Positions 51,349 through 60,725 of a stretch of 64,000 bases of DNA are shown one piece after another (within the stretch, counting starts at the first letter, position 1; each line of letters begins with the position of its first letter). This DNA is from Eubacteriaceae bacterium (lineage in GTDB: Bacteria > Bacillota > Clostridia > Eubacteriales > Eubacteriaceae): positions 1 through 64,000 of the forward strand of contig JASGLP010000005.1 in NCBI GenBank assembly GCA_030156895.1, in the 5' to 3' direction. Below the pieces are notes generated by a model, which had not been told where the DNA came from, did no database searches, and worked only from the letters and a program-made list of their open reading frames with translations. A program made the position numbers and the translations under genes.

Positions 51349-52395
51349 ATGAAAAATAATATTTCAGTGGTATACGCAATCCTGGCAGCACTACTTTTTG
51401 GGATCAATGCACCTTTTTCTAAGATTTTACTTGAAGAAATTGATCCCTTATTTCTGGCAGCACTTTTGTATCTGGGCGCAGGAACGGGTATGACGCTGCT
51501 GACGGTGTTTAATAAAAAACGTCGAAACGCGTCAAAAGAAGCCAGACTCACTAAAAAAGAAATGCCCTCGATTATTCTGATGATTTTGTTGGATATTGCA
51601 GCGCCGATTTTCCTGTTGATGGGGATCAAACTGACTAACTCCAGTACGGCGGCCCTGTTAGGAAATTTTGAGATCGCCGCAACGGCAGTGATTGCGATGA
51701 TTTTCTTTAAAGAAGCCATTGGCAAACGGATGTGGATGGCCATCGTATTTATTTCTCTGGCCAGTGTTTTACTGACCATTAGCGATGTCACGGCGATAAA
51801 TTTGTCGATTGGGGCGATTTTTGTGATGCTGTCTTGCGTTTGCTGGGGCTTTGAGAACAATTGTACCCGGAATCTATCGATTAAAGATCCGGTTCAGGTG
51901 GTTGTCCTCAAAGGTTTCGGTTCCGGATTGGGGGCTTTACTCATCGCCTCTATCTGGGGCGAATTATCGGCTTCGCTGCTTTATATTATTCTGGCCATGA
52001 CCTTAGGTTTTGTGGCCTATGGCTTAAGTATTTTTTTCTATGTGAAAGCCCAACGGGGACTGGGAGCGGCCCGAACCAGCGCCTATTATGCGGCAGCACC
52101 TTTTATGGGTGTCTTTATTTCCTGGCTGGTACTTAAGGAACCGATCACTTTTTCATTCCTAATTGCGTTAGTGATCATGGTTTTGGGAAGTTGGCTGGCG
52201 CTGTCGGAAAATCATGAACACCGCCATATTCATGATGAGGAGACCCACGATCACAGCCATAACCACGATGATGCGCATCATCTCCATAATAGCCATCCGC
52301 CGGTTAGTGGCGAACATTGCCATGAACATACCCACAATAGGACTGTTCACACCCATTGTCATCTGCCGGATGTTCACCATCGGCATCGGCATTAA
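51349..52395 (+). CDS. EamA/DMT transporter with His-rich C-terminal tail
   Basis: 348 residues: ten hydrophobic segments in two EamA repeats (LLFGINAPFSKILLEEIDPL; WGFENNCTRNLSIKD) up to about residue 283, then a hydrophilic tail of some 62 residues containing 23 histidines and two cysteines in HxH spacing. The tail resembles those of nickel/zinc/cobalt transporters and would sit in the cytoplasm or outside depending on topology. A metal-related or metal-regulated exporter is inferred. GAGGAGG precedes the ATG. Confidence 0.85.
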   Translation: MKNNISVVYAILAALLFGINAPFSKILLEEIDPLFLAALLYLGAGTGMTLLTVFNKKRRNASKEARLTKKEMPSIILMILLDIAAPIFLLMGIKLTNSSTAALLGNFEIAATAVIAMIFFKEAIGKRMWMAIVFISLASVLLTISDVTAINLSIGAIFVMLSCVCWGFENNCTRNLSIKDPVQVVVLKGFGSGLGALLIASIWGELSASLLYIILAMTLGFVAYGLSIFFYVKAQRGLGAARTSAYYAAAPFMGVFISWLVLKEPITFSFLIALVIMVLGSWLALSENHEHRHIHDEETHDHSHNHDDAHHLHNSHPPVSGEHCHEHTHNRTVHTHCHLPDVHHRHRH

Positions 52396-52452
52396 GGATA
52401 GTAATAAAAATGATAGCGCTTTTTAGTTGACGAGAAGGTGATTTAGACAAAG

Positions 52453-52498
52453 AGAACTTAGTCAAGCTGTTTTACAGTAGTGGCTAAGTTCTTTTTTT
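52453..52498 (+). terminator. Intrinsic terminator after the EamA gene
   Basis: AGAACTTAG (52453-52461) pairs with CTAAGTTCT (52484-52492), followed by seven T. Confidence 0.8.
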
Positions 52499-52566
52499 AC
52501 CGGTAAAAATAATAGTTGACAATTCGTAAAAACAGAGCTATACTGCAGTTACTTTACCGGTTAAAA
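52494..52566 (+). promoter_or_regulatory. Promoter flanked by two ACCGGT palindromes
   Basis: TTGACA (52516-52521), 17 bases, TATACT (52539-52544). TTTTTACCGGTAAAAA (52494-52509) is a perfect 16-base palindrome upstream, and TTTACCGGTTAAAA (52553-52566) lies at the expected transcription start. Two matching sites about 58 bases apart indicate a dimeric repressor or activator, for instance TetR-like. Confidence 0.75.
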
Positions 52567-52772
52567 TATTTGAACGGGTTTGGTGCAGATGATTGAGTTA
52601 AGCTGGTACGAATAAATGGACTGATAAGAAAAGGACAAAAGCATTGTCAGCTAGTCGATGTAAACGATATTTTTATGACGCGTTTATCGTGTGAGTATGG
52701 ATCAGAAAAATTAGCTGGAGCAATATATCGAAGAACGGTCAAATACAGACAAGATTAAAAAGGAGTAAGAAA

Positions 52773-53570
52773 ATGATTATTATTGGTGAAAAAATTAATG
52801 GCGCAATTCCTTCAACGGGGAAGGCCATTGCAGAAAAAGATGCCGCATTTATCCGGAATCTGGCAATCAAACAGGCGGAAGCCGGGGCAGATTTTATTGA
52901 TGTCTGTGCATCGGTGGATGATGACATTGAACTGGAAACGATGAAATGGCTGATTGATATTGTTCAGGATGCAACGGATGTTCCAATTGCTGTCGATAGT
53001 CCTAATGTTTATACCTGTATTGAATCAATGAAGTATTGTAACAAACCAGGATTGTTTAATTCTGTCTCATTAGAAGGTGATAAGGTCGACGTAGCCTTCA
53101 AAGTACTGGCAGATACCAAATGGGAGTGTGTAGCATTGTTAAATAGCGACAAAGGCATCCCTAAAACGGCCAAAGACCGTTTGGAGGTTTTCACTGACTT
53201 AATGGTAAAATGTCAGGAATACCGGATTGATCCATCCCGGATGCACATTGATCCCCTAATTGAAATGCTCTGTACCTCAGAAGATGGTATTGCCATGGTT
53301 ACCGAAGTAATACGGGAGATTAAAAAGCAATACCCAACCATTCATGTGACCGGTGCAATTAGCAATATTTCATTTAACTTGCCAGCCCGACGGATTGCCA
53401 ATCAGGCCTTTGCGGTTTTAGCCATGAGTGCCGGGATGGACAGTTTTATTCTGGATCCACTTAATAAAGATATGATGGGAATGTTGTTTGCCACCGAAGC
53501 AATGATGGGTGAAGATGAATATTGTATGGAATATATTGGCGCTTTCCGAGAAGGTATTTTCGTTAAATAA
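52773..53570 (+). CDS. Methyltetrahydrofolate:corrinoid methyltransferase (MtgA/AcsE-like)
   Basis: 265 residues, a pterin-binding TIM barrel. IIIGEKINGAIPSTGKAI, AGADFIDVCASVDDD, VPIAVDSPN and HVTGAISNISFNLPARR are family segments binding methyl-THF. In acetogens such methyltransferase II proteins pass methyl groups between a corrinoid protein and tetrahydrofolate, feeding the Wood-Ljungdahl pathway. AAGGAG precedes the ATG. First gene of a three-component system; the 156-base gap downstream contains two weak hairpins. Confidence 0.92.
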   Translation: MIIIGEKINGAIPSTGKAIAEKDAAFIRNLAIKQAEAGADFIDVCASVDDDIELETMKWLIDIVQDATDVPIAVDSPNVYTCIESMKYCNKPGLFNSVSLEGDKVDVAFKVLADTKWECVALLNSDKGIPKTAKDRLEVFTDLMVKCQEYRIDPSRMHIDPLIEMLCTSEDGIAMVTEVIREIKKQYPTIHVTGAISNISFNLPARRIANQAFAVLAMSAGMDSFILDPLNKDMMGMLFATEAMMGEDEYCMEYIGAFREGIFVK

Positions 53571-53726
53571 GGGTGAAAAATTTTTAAGACGGCCCTGCCT
53601 AAACGGGCTTTATAAGGGTAATAGTGGTTCGATTTTAATAAAGACTTACACGGCTAGGTTAACAAAAACCCGGAACGCACACAGGTTTTGGGTGAAAAAA
53701 TAGTTTAAATCTAAGGAGAAATTAAC

Positions 53727-54356
53727 ATGTCAAAAATTGAAGATGTAAAAGTATTGGTAGAAACTGGTAAATCAAAGAAAGTTGCAGCAGCTGTACAGGA
53801 AGCCCTGGATGCCGGCGATAAAGCGCAGGACATTCTGGATGCAATGATTGCTTCTATGGGTGTGATTGGGGATAAGTTCTCATCCGGCGAAATCTTTGTT
53901 CCGGAAATGCTAATTGCTGCTAAAGCGATGTCCAAAGGTGTGGAAGTTTTAAAACCGGTGATGGCAGGAGATGGCTCCAGTTCACTGGGTACCTGTATCA
54001 TGGGAACCGTTGCCGGAGACCTTCATGATATTGGTAAAAACCTGGTTGTGATGATGCTTGAAAGTGCCGGATTTGATATGATTGATCTGGGCGTTGACGT
54101 ACCTGCAGATAAATTTGTAGAAGCCGTAAAAGAGAATGATAACGTTGTGCTAGTAGCGTGTTCAGGTCTTTTAACGACGACGATGCCGGCATTAAAAGAA
54201 GCGGTACAAACCGTGAAAGCGGCTTACCCGGAGATGAAGGTCATTGTCGGTGGAGCACCTGTTACTCAGGAATATGCCAGTGAAATTGGCGCTGACGGTT
54301 ACGCCCCGGATGCTGGTAGCTCGGCTGCAAAAGCGAAAGAATTAATCGGCGCGTAA
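53727..54356 (+). CDS. Corrinoid-binding methyl-carrier protein
   Basis: 209 residues. A helical cap (1-85) is followed by a B12-binding Rossmann domain with GDLHDIGKNLVVMMLESAGF, the DxHxxG motif whose His ligates cobalt, and VIVGGAPVTQEYASEIGADGYAPDAG near the end. It shuttles methyl groups between the enzymes encoded on each side. AAGGAG precedes the ATG. Reactivation of the cobalt would need an ATP-dependent activator not seen in this window. Confidence 0.94.
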   Translation: MSKIEDVKVLVETGKSKKVAAAVQEALDAGDKAQDILDAMIASMGVIGDKFSSGEIFVPEMLIAAKAMSKGVEVLKPVMAGDGSSSLGTCIMGTVAGDLHDIGKNLVVMMLESAGFDMIDLGVDVPADKFVEAVKENDNVVLVACSGLLTTTMPALKEAVQTVKAAYPEMKVIVGGAPVTQEYASEIGADGYAPDAGSSAAKAKELIGA

Positions 54357-54402
54357 ACGCGAAAATACCCAAAAATAGCCTGCAAATAGAAAAGGAGAAA
54401 TA

Positions 54403-55380
54403 ATGCTGACAATTAAAGAAAACTTACTCGAAACAATGAAGGGTGGCAACCCGGATCGTTTTGTCAAACAATATGAATTCATTGATCTGATCATGGAAGT
54501 ACCGACTGGGGTTGAATTCAAATATGGTCAAACCTGGAAAGACCATTGGGGTATTACCTGGCAATGGCCGGAAGGTCAATTAGGAATGTTTCCGGTTCAT
54601 CATGATGGCTTGGCGGTAATTCAGGATATTACCGAGTGGAAAGAGAACGTTAAAAAACCAGCCATTGCCACATCCGATGAAGCCTGGGCAGCGGCGCTTG
54701 CCCATGCCAATGCAGTTGATCGAAAAGAAAAATATGTCACCGCATTTTTCGCACCAGGTATCTTTGAAATGACCCACCATTTGATGGGCATGGAAAATGC
54801 CCTGATGGCTCTTTACGAAGAACCCGAAGCGATGCAGGAACTGATTGACTACTTGACTGAGTATGAGTTGGAATTTGCTGCAGTGATGATGGAAAAACTT
54901 AAGCCAGAAGCCATTTTACATCACGATGACTGGGGTAGTCAAATTTCATCCTTTATTTCGCCAGATATGTTTGAAGAATTCTTTGTGCCATCGTACAAAA
55001 AAATCTATCAGTTCTATAAAGACAATGGCGTGGAATTGATTATCCACCATAGTGACTCCTATGCGGCTAATTTAGTGCCTTACATGATCGAAGTGGGCAT
55101 TGATATCTGGCAGGGGGTAATGAACACCAATAATATTCCGGAACTGGTTGAAAAATACGGCGACAAGATCACCTTCATGGGCGGTCTTCACAGCGGTACT
55201 GTTGATTATCCCGGCTGGGAAAAAGAAGTGGTAAAAAAACAGGTGGAAGAAACCTGTAAAGCCAATGGCCACAAATACTTCATTCCTTGTCAGACATCCG
55301 GTCTGCCAATTGAGAATTTCGAAGGCGTCATCGCTTATATCGATGAGTGCATTGATGAAATGAGCAAAGAACTGTTTTAA
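54403..55380 (+). CDS. UroD-family corrinoid methyltransferase (methyltransferase I type)
   Basis: 325 residues of the uroporphyrinogen decarboxylase-like superfamily that includes MtaA, MtbA and acetogen O-demethylases. DWGSQISSFISPDMFEEFF, ELIIHHSDSYAANLVPYM and YFIPCQTSGLP supply the His/Cys residues expected around zinc. It most likely moves a methyl group from a methylated substrate (aryl ether, methylamine-like or thiol) to the corrinoid protein; the substrate is unknown. AAGGAG precedes the ATG. Confidence 0.88.
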   Translation: MLTIKENLLETMKGGNPDRFVKQYEFIDLIMEVPTGVEFKYGQTWKDHWGITWQWPEGQLGMFPVHHDGLAVIQDITEWKENVKKPAIATSDEAWAAALAHANAVDRKEKYVTAFFAPGIFEMTHHLMGMENALMALYEEPEAMQELIDYLTEYELEFAAVMMEKLKPEAILHHDDWGSQISSFISPDMFEEFFVPSYKKIYQFYKDNGVELIIHHSDSYAANLVPYMIEVGIDIWQGVMNTNNIPELVEKYGDKITFMGGLHSGTVDYPGWEKEVVKKQVEETCKANGHKYFIPCQTSGLPIENFEGVIAYIDECIDEMSKELF

Positions 55381-55400
55381 TCGTTAAAGTTATTACCGCA

Positions 55401-55440
55401 AAAACCTGTATCGCTATCAAGCGATACAGGTTTTTGCTTT
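55401..55440. terminator. Bidirectional terminator shared with the end of pdxT
   Basis: AAAACCTGTATCGCT (55401-55415) and AGCGATACAGGTTTT (55420-55434) form a perfect 15-bp stem with an ATCA loop. The pdxT stop codon lies in the loop, so the right arm encodes the last residues of PdxT. Confidence 0.9.
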
Positions 55441-56019
55441 TTGTTGAACTAAATTTAAAAAATACTGATGCACCGTCAGATCCGCGGTCAGCTCCGGGTG
55501 AAAGGAAGTCACTACCATGTTTCCCTGTCGGGCGGCCACAATATGATTGTCAACCCGAGCCAGAATGTTCACATCGACGCCGACGCCAACCCTTTCGATA
55601 TAGGGCGCCCGGATAAAAACCATCGGGATTTTTCCGCCGGCGTCAAATTCAGCCTCGGTCTGAAAGCTGCCAAGCTGGCGGCCATAGGCGTTTCTGCGGG
55701 CTACCATATTCATCGTGCCGAAATGAATGGTGTTATCTTCGGCAATCTGGCCCGCCAGTAGAATCAGTCCGGCGCAGGTGCCCAGCACTGGCAGGCCCGC
55801 TTCAATGAGGTCTTTCAGGGGTTCAAAGAGCGCCAGCTCCCGCAACAGTTTGCCGATAACGGTGCTCTCGCCCCCGGGGAGAACCAGGCCATCCAGAGGA
55901 TGGCTGGCCAGATCTGCGGGTTTTCTAATTTCAATGCAGTGAACACCCAATTGCTTCAAAGCGGTGATATGTTCGGAAAAAGCGCCCTGGACTGCTAATA
56001 CACCAATGGTTATCGCCAT
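55417..56019 (-). CDS. pdxT: Pyridoxal 5'-phosphate synthase glutaminase subunit
   Basis: 200 residues. Class I glutaminase supplying ammonia to PdxS. GVLAVQGAFSEH, LPGGESTVIGKLL, LGTCAGLILL (nucleophilic Cys) and TSFHPELTAD (His-x-Glu) complete the triad. Starts at the end of pdxS with a one-base overlap. Confidence 0.95.
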   Translation of the reverse strand: MAITIGVLAVQGAFSEHITALKQLGVHCIEIRKPADLASHPLDGLVLPGGESTVIGKLLRELALFEPLKDLIEAGLPVLGTCAGLILLAGQIAEDNTIHFGTMNMVARRNAYGRQLGSFQTEAEFDAGGKIPMVFIRAPYIERVGVGVDVNILARVDNHIVAARQGNMVVTSFHPELTADLTVHQYFLNLVQQKAKTCIA

Positions 56020-56891
56020 TAGATGCCTCGTTGGGCCATCAATAAGTCAATTTCCTGCTCGTTGATACCCACCATGGCTTCCCCCAGATCTTCTGAGAGT
56101 TCAGCCAGCAGTTGGGCATCATTGTAATTAGTCACCGCTTTAACAATGGCTTGAGCTCGTTTGGCCGGATTGCCGGATTTGAAGATGCCGGAGCCGACAA
56201 AGACCCCTTCAGCCCCCAACTGCATCATTAGCGCCGCATCAGCCGGAGTGGCGATGCCGCCGGCAGCAAAGTTCACTACCGGCAGTTTGCCGGTTTCATT
56301 GACCAGCTGAACCAGCTCGTAAGGTACCTGCAGATCCTTGGCCACCTGGTAGAGTTCATCTGCTCTGGTGTTTTGAATCGTGCGGATCTGCTGGTTGATC
56401 AGGCGCATATGGCGAACCGCCTGAACCACGTCGCCGGTACCCGGTTCACCCTTGGTGCGAATCATCGAGGCACCTTCACTGATTCGTCGCAGGGCTTCAC
56501 CCAGATCTTTGGCGCCGCAGACAAAGGGTACTGAAAAACCGGTTTTGTCGATATGGTAGGTATCATCGGCTGGCGACAGCACCTCGCTCTCATCAATATA
56601 ATCTATTTCGATGGCTTCCAGGATCTGGGCTTCGGCAAAATGACCGATCCGCACCTTGGCCATTACCGGAATGGAAACCGCGGCTTGAATACTCTTGATC
56701 ATTTTGGGATCACTCATCCGCGAAACCCCGCCGGCCGAGCGGATATCAGCGGGAATCCGTTCCAATGCCATCACCGCACAGGCACCGGCTTCCTGGGCAA
56801 TGCGGGCCTGCTCGGCCGTGGTAACATCCATAATTACCCCGCCTTTTAACATTTGGGCCAGGTTTTTGTTTAGTTCATAGCGATTATTCAT
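56019..56891 (-). CDS. pdxS: Pyridoxal 5'-phosphate synthase subunit
   Basis: 290 residues, a TIM barrel that makes PLP from ribose 5-phosphate, glyceraldehyde 3-phosphate and ammonia. [43 protein letters not shown] and [17 protein letters not shown] (Schiff-base lysines) are unmistakable. GGAG precedes the ATG. Confidence 0.97.
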   Translation of the reverse strand: MNNRYELNKNLAQMLKGGVIMDVTTAEQARIAQEAGACAVMALERIPADIRSAGGVSRMSDPKMIKSIQAAVSIPVMAKVRIGHFAEAQILEAIEIDYIDESEVLSPADDTYHIDKTGFSVPFVCGAKDLGEALRRISEGASMIRTKGEPGTGDVVQAVRHMRLINQQIRTIQNTRADELYQVAKDLQVPYELVQLVNETGKLPVVNFAAGGIATPADAALMMQLGAEGVFVGSGIFKSGNPAKRAQAIVKAVTNYNDAQLLAELSEDLGEAMVGINEQEIDLLMAQRGI

Positions 56892-57131
56892 TTAAGTATC
56901 TCCTCAATTTGATTTTCAGTTCTTCAATGTGGTTTGCATTCTTATTGTAATACAATTCTGATATCATTATAAGTATCAAAAAATACAAAAATGACAGGAT
57001 CAGAATGGAAAAATAAAAAATTGATTGGTAAGACAAAATAGTGGGTATACTGAAATAGAACGAAGTTTTGCTTTGGGCAAATTGCGAAAAAATTTAATTG
57101 TGAAAAAATGAAAAAAAGAGGGTGATTGATG

Positions 57132-59963
57132 ATGCAGCAGACAGATGTTGAAGCGCTGGGAATAGGCTTAGAAAAACCCATCGAAAATTTATCGGTTGCT
57201 GATGTTTATAACGAGCTGAAAACAAGTGCCGAAGGTCTGACGTCTGAAGAAGCGACAGCACGCTTGGCACACTTTGGTGAGAACAGTATTCAAAAAAAGA
57301 AGGGCAAACCGCTGGTCTGGAAATTCCTGGCCAATTTTACCCACCTGATGGCGATCCTGTTATGGATTGGCGGTGTGGTGGCCCTGATTGCCCAGTTGCC
57401 TCAGCTGGCGATTGCCATTTGGCTGGTTAATGTCATTAATGGACTATTCAGTTTTTGGCAGGAGTTTCAGGCCGAAAAAGCGGTTGAAGCGCTGGGACAA
57501 CTGCTGCCGACCTATGCCCGGGTGGTCCGGGATGGTAAAGAAGTCAAAATTCTGGCCGAGGAACTGGTGCCCGGCGATCTGATTATTCTGGCCGAGGGCG
57601 ACCGCATTTCGGCCGATAGCCGTCTGGTTGAGGACAATGATTTCAGAGCTGATCAGTCGATTCTGACCGGGGAATCCCATCCGGCCCATAAAACCAAAGA
57701 TGTTGGTCATCGGACTGACCTGGGTCGTTCGGAACAGCCCAACCTGATTTTTGCCGGAACCAATGCGGCTTCGGGGGCCTGTAAGGCGGTGGTGTTTGCC
57801 ACCGGGATGAATACCGAATTCGGTAAAATTGCCGATCTGACCCAGAACATGGTGGAAGTACCCAGTCCGCTGCAGCTGGAAATGGGACGGATCACCCGGC
57901 TGGTTTCAGCGATGGCGATCAGCATGGGGGTCATCTTTTTTGTGCTGGCGGTTCTGCTTGCTCATGTCAATATTACCGAAAGTTTTATTTTCGCCATGGG
58001 GATGATTGTGGCCTTTATCCCCGAAGGATTATTACCCACGGTAACCTTATCCCTGGCCATGGGAGTCAAGCGGATGGCCAAACGCAATGCTTTAATCAAA
58101 CGCTTATCAGCGGTCGAAACCTTGGGCTGTACCACGGTGATTTGTACTGACAAAACCGGAACCCTGACCCAGAATGAAATGACGGTTAGTGACTGCTGGA
58201 TGGTCAATCAGCAAATTACGGTAACCGGGGTTGGTTATGCCCCGGAGGGGGAAATAATGGCTGGTGAGACCGTTATTTCGCTGGCCGAAAACCAGGATAT
58301 GCGAAAACTGTTGCTGGCCGCCAGCCTCTGCAACAATTCCCGCTTATTGCCGCCCTCCCCGGAAATAAACCATTGGAATATTCTCGGGGATCCTACCGAG
58401 GCCGCCCTGGTGGTGGCCGCCCGGAAGGGTAAAATTGATCTGGACGCGGAGCTTTCGCACAGCCCGCGGTTGCGGGAGCTGCCCTTTGAGTCCCATCGCA
58501 AGCGGATGAGTACGATTCATCAGGTATCCCGTGATATCTCAGATCTCGAAAAGCTGGCCTATATCAAGGGGGCACCCAAAGAGGTGTTGGATTTGTGTAC
58601 CCATTATCTCAAAGACGGTGAAGATGTGGCGATGGATGAGGATACCCGTAAGCAGGTGATGGCGGCCAATGATGACTATGCCCGCAAAGGACTTCGGGTT
58701 TTGGCAGTAGCGATGCGGATTCTCACCAAAGAAATGGGTTTGCCCGAGCGTCTCAGCGACTATACGCCTGATCACATTGAAAACAATATGACCTTTTTAG
58801 GTCTCACGGTGATGGCGGATCCGCCCCGGGTGGAAGTGGCAGCAGCGGTTAAAAAATGCCATCAGGCTGGGATAAAGATTATTATGATCACCGGTGATTA
58901 CGGCTTAACGGCCGAAAGCATTGCCCGGAGGATCGGCATTATCCATAGTCTTCAGCCCCGGATTGTCACTGGTGTTGAACTGGACGAAATTAATGACGTG
59001 GATCTTAAAAAAGCCTTAACTGAGGAAATTGTCTTTGCCCGGGTGGCACCGGAACAAAAGCTGCGGGTAGTCACCGCCCTCCAGGAGATGGGTAATGTGG
59101 TGGCGGTCACCGGTGATGGCGTCAATGATTCACCGGCCCTTAAAAAGGCTGACATCGGCATTGCCATGGGGATTTCCGGAACCGATGTGGCCAAGGAAGC
59201 CGCTGATATGATTCTCACCGACGACAATTTCGCCTCGATTGTCAATGCGGTGGAAGAAGGCCGGGGGGTATACAACAATATCCGTAAGTTTGCCACCTAT
59301 ATTTTAAACAGCAATGTCCCCGAGGCGGTGCCTTTTATTGTGTTTTTATTCGCCAAAGGGCAGATCCCGCTGCCGCTGACGGTCATGCAGATTCTGGCGG
59401 TGGATTTGGGTACCGATATGATCCCGGCCATCGCCTTGGGGGTTGAACTGCCAGAAGAAGGGGTGATGCAGCGTCCGCCAAGATCGCAGCAAGAACATTT
59501 GCTCAATCGACCGTTACTCATTCGTGCTTTTCTGTTTTATGGGATCATGGAGTCGGCCATTGCGATGTCGGCCTTTTTCTTCCTTTACTGGCAGAACGGC
59601 TGGCCGGGGATACCGATGGCAGACGCGGGCGAGATTTACCGGATGGCCACCACCATGACGTTAGGGGCGATTGTCGTTACCCAAATCGGGATTGTTTTCA
59701 ATTGTCGAACCGAACGGGCCTCGGTGTTTAAGGCGGGGTTGTTCAGTAACCATATGATCTTAATCGGGATTGTCTGTGAGCTAACGGTCTTCAGCATTCT
59801 GATCTACACGCCGTTTTTGCACGAGATCTTTAATACCGCCCCAATCGGCTGGATTGAATGGGCCTATCTGTTTATGTGGGTGCCAGTGGTGATTCTCATC
59901 GACGAACTGCGGAAGGCCTTCCTGCGAAACTGGGATAAACGACGTTGGCATGAAAAAATATAA
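57132..59963 (+). CDS. Type II P-type cation ATPase, Na+,K+/Ca2+-ATPase-like
   Basis: About 943 residues. An N-terminal cation-ATPase domain (LSVADVYNELKTSAEGLTSEEA) precedes the core: ILTGES in the actuator domain, phosphorylation motif DKTGTLTQNE, GDGVNDSPALKKADIGIAMG hinge, and four C-terminal helices. Helix 4 reads PEGLLPTVTLSLAMG; PEGLL is typical of the P2C (Na+,K+-ATPase-like) group, whereas Ca2+ pumps usually have PEGLP. Na+ export is thus a reasonable guess in an acetogen, but Ca2+ is not excluded. Several in-frame starts lie close together (TTG 57126, ATG 57129, ATG 57132); spacing to AGAGGG favours the last. Confidence 0.9.
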   Translation: MQQTDVEALGIGLEKPIENLSVADVYNELKTSAEGLTSEEATARLAHFGENSIQKKKGKPLVWKFLANFTHLMAILLWIGGVVALIAQLPQLAIAIWLVNVINGLFSFWQEFQAEKAVEALGQLLPTYARVVRDGKEVKILAEELVPGDLIILAEGDRISADSRLVEDNDFRADQSILTGESHPAHKTKDVGHRTDLGRSEQPNLIFAGTNAASGACKAVVFATGMNTEFGKIADLTQNMVEVPSPLQLEMGRITRLVSAMAISMGVIFFVLAVLLAHVNITESFIFAMGMIVAFIPEGLLPTVTLSLAMGVKRMAKRNALIKRLSAVETLGCTTVICTDKTGTLTQNEMTVSDCWMVNQQITVTGVGYAPEGEIMAGETVISLAENQDMRKLLLAASLCNNSRLLPPSPEINHWNILGDPTEAALVVAARKGKIDLDAELSHSPRLRELPFESHRKRMSTIHQVSRDISDLEKLAYIKGAPKEVLDLCTHYLKDGEDVAMDEDTRKQVMAANDDYARKGLRVLAVAMRILTKEMGLPERLSDYTPDHIENNMTFLGLTVMADPPRVEVAAAVKKCHQAGIKIIMITGDYGLTAESIARRIGIIHSLQPRIVTGVELDEINDVDLKKALTEEIVFARVAPEQKLRVVTALQEMGNVVAVTGDGVNDSPALKKADIGIAMGISGTDVAKEAADMILTDDNFASIVNAVEEGRGVYNNIRKFATYILNSNVPEAVPFIVFLFAKGQIPLPLTVMQILAVDLGTDMIPAIALGVELPEEGVMQRPPRSQQEHLLNRPLLIRAFLFYGIMESAIAMSAFFFLYWQNGWPGIPMADAGEIYRMATTMTLGAIVVTQIGIVFNCRTERASVFKAGLFSNHMILIGIVCELTVFSILIYTPFLHEIFNTAPIGWIEWAYLFMWVPVVILIDELRKAFLRNWDKRRWHEKI

Positions 59964-60056
59964 TAAATCAGTATCGGTGATTGCGAAACTGGGCGCAAAG
60001 CTGACGGCAGTTTTGCAACCACCTAAATAAAACAGCAATTTAAAAGGAGAGAGCTT

Positions 60057-60707
60057 ATGAAAACCATCATAATCGGCTGTGGCCGCATCGGATCGGGTTT
60101 AGCCCTCAAGCTGAATCAGAGTGACCACGACATCACCATCATTGATCAGGACCCCCTGACCTTTAAACATTTGGGAGCTGGCTTTAAGGGAAAAACCATC
60201 GCCGGGGTGGGGTTTGACCGGGAAGTCCTACTGACCGCCGGAATCGAGCGGGCAGACTCGCTGGCCGCGGTAACCTCAAATGATGAGGCCAATGCCCTGA
60301 CCGCCCGGATTGCCAGTCAGATTTTTGGGGTGCCCCGGGTGGTGTCAGCCCTCCATGAACCCCGGAAAGCGGAAATTTATCGACGGCTGGGACTGCAGGT
60401 CTTTGATCCGATGTCCTGGGGTGTGAACCGGGTGGCCGACCTGCTGAGCTTTGCACCGGTTAATGTGGCCATGAGTATCGGGAATGGCGATGTCGATATT
60501 ATGGAAATTGAGATACCGGCCTTATTAGTGGGCCGACGGGTCGGGGAGCTGACGATTCCTGGCGAAGTCAGCGTGGTATCGATTAGCCGTGGGAACCGCT
60601 CGCTGATACCAGTGATCAATACAGTGTTTGAAAACCGCGATCTGGTCCATCTGGCGGTAGCCACGGCATCAGGCGAACGGCTGAAATCGTTGCTGGGACT
60701 AATATAG
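60057..60707 (+). CDS. trkA: TrkA-type NAD-binding potassium-uptake regulator, first copy
   Basis: 216 residues. TrkA-N Rossmann domain with IIIGCGRIGSGLALKL (GxGxxG) and an acidic strand-2 end (TIIDQD), then a TrkA-C domain from about 135 (ALLVGRRVGELTIPGEV). It should gate a Trk/Ktr-type channel, but no trkH or ktrB is in this window. AAGGAGA precedes the ATG. Confidence 0.9.
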   Translation: MKTIIIGCGRIGSGLALKLNQSDHDITIIDQDPLTFKHLGAGFKGKTIAGVGFDREVLLTAGIERADSLAAVTSNDEANALTARIASQIFGVPRVVSALHEPRKAEIYRRLGLQVFDPMSWGVNRVADLLSFAPVNVAMSIGNGDVDIMEIEIPALLVGRRVGELTIPGEVSVVSISRGNRSLIPVINTVFENRDLVHLAVATASGERLKSLLGLI

Positions 60708-60725
60708 AAAAGGGGATATCAGACC

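Larger units (their letters stand above)
52396..52772. other. Non-coding control region of the corrinoid methyl-transfer operon
   Basis: Contains a terminator, two palindromic sites and a near-consensus promoter (listed separately), then an untranslated leader of about 220 bases without recognisable riboswitch motifs. Confidence 0.6.

Noticed and set aside
52214-52426. Plus-strand 70-codon frame over the His-rich tail of the EamA gene
   Set aside because: It is a frame-shifted reading of the histidine-codon repeats in the real gene.
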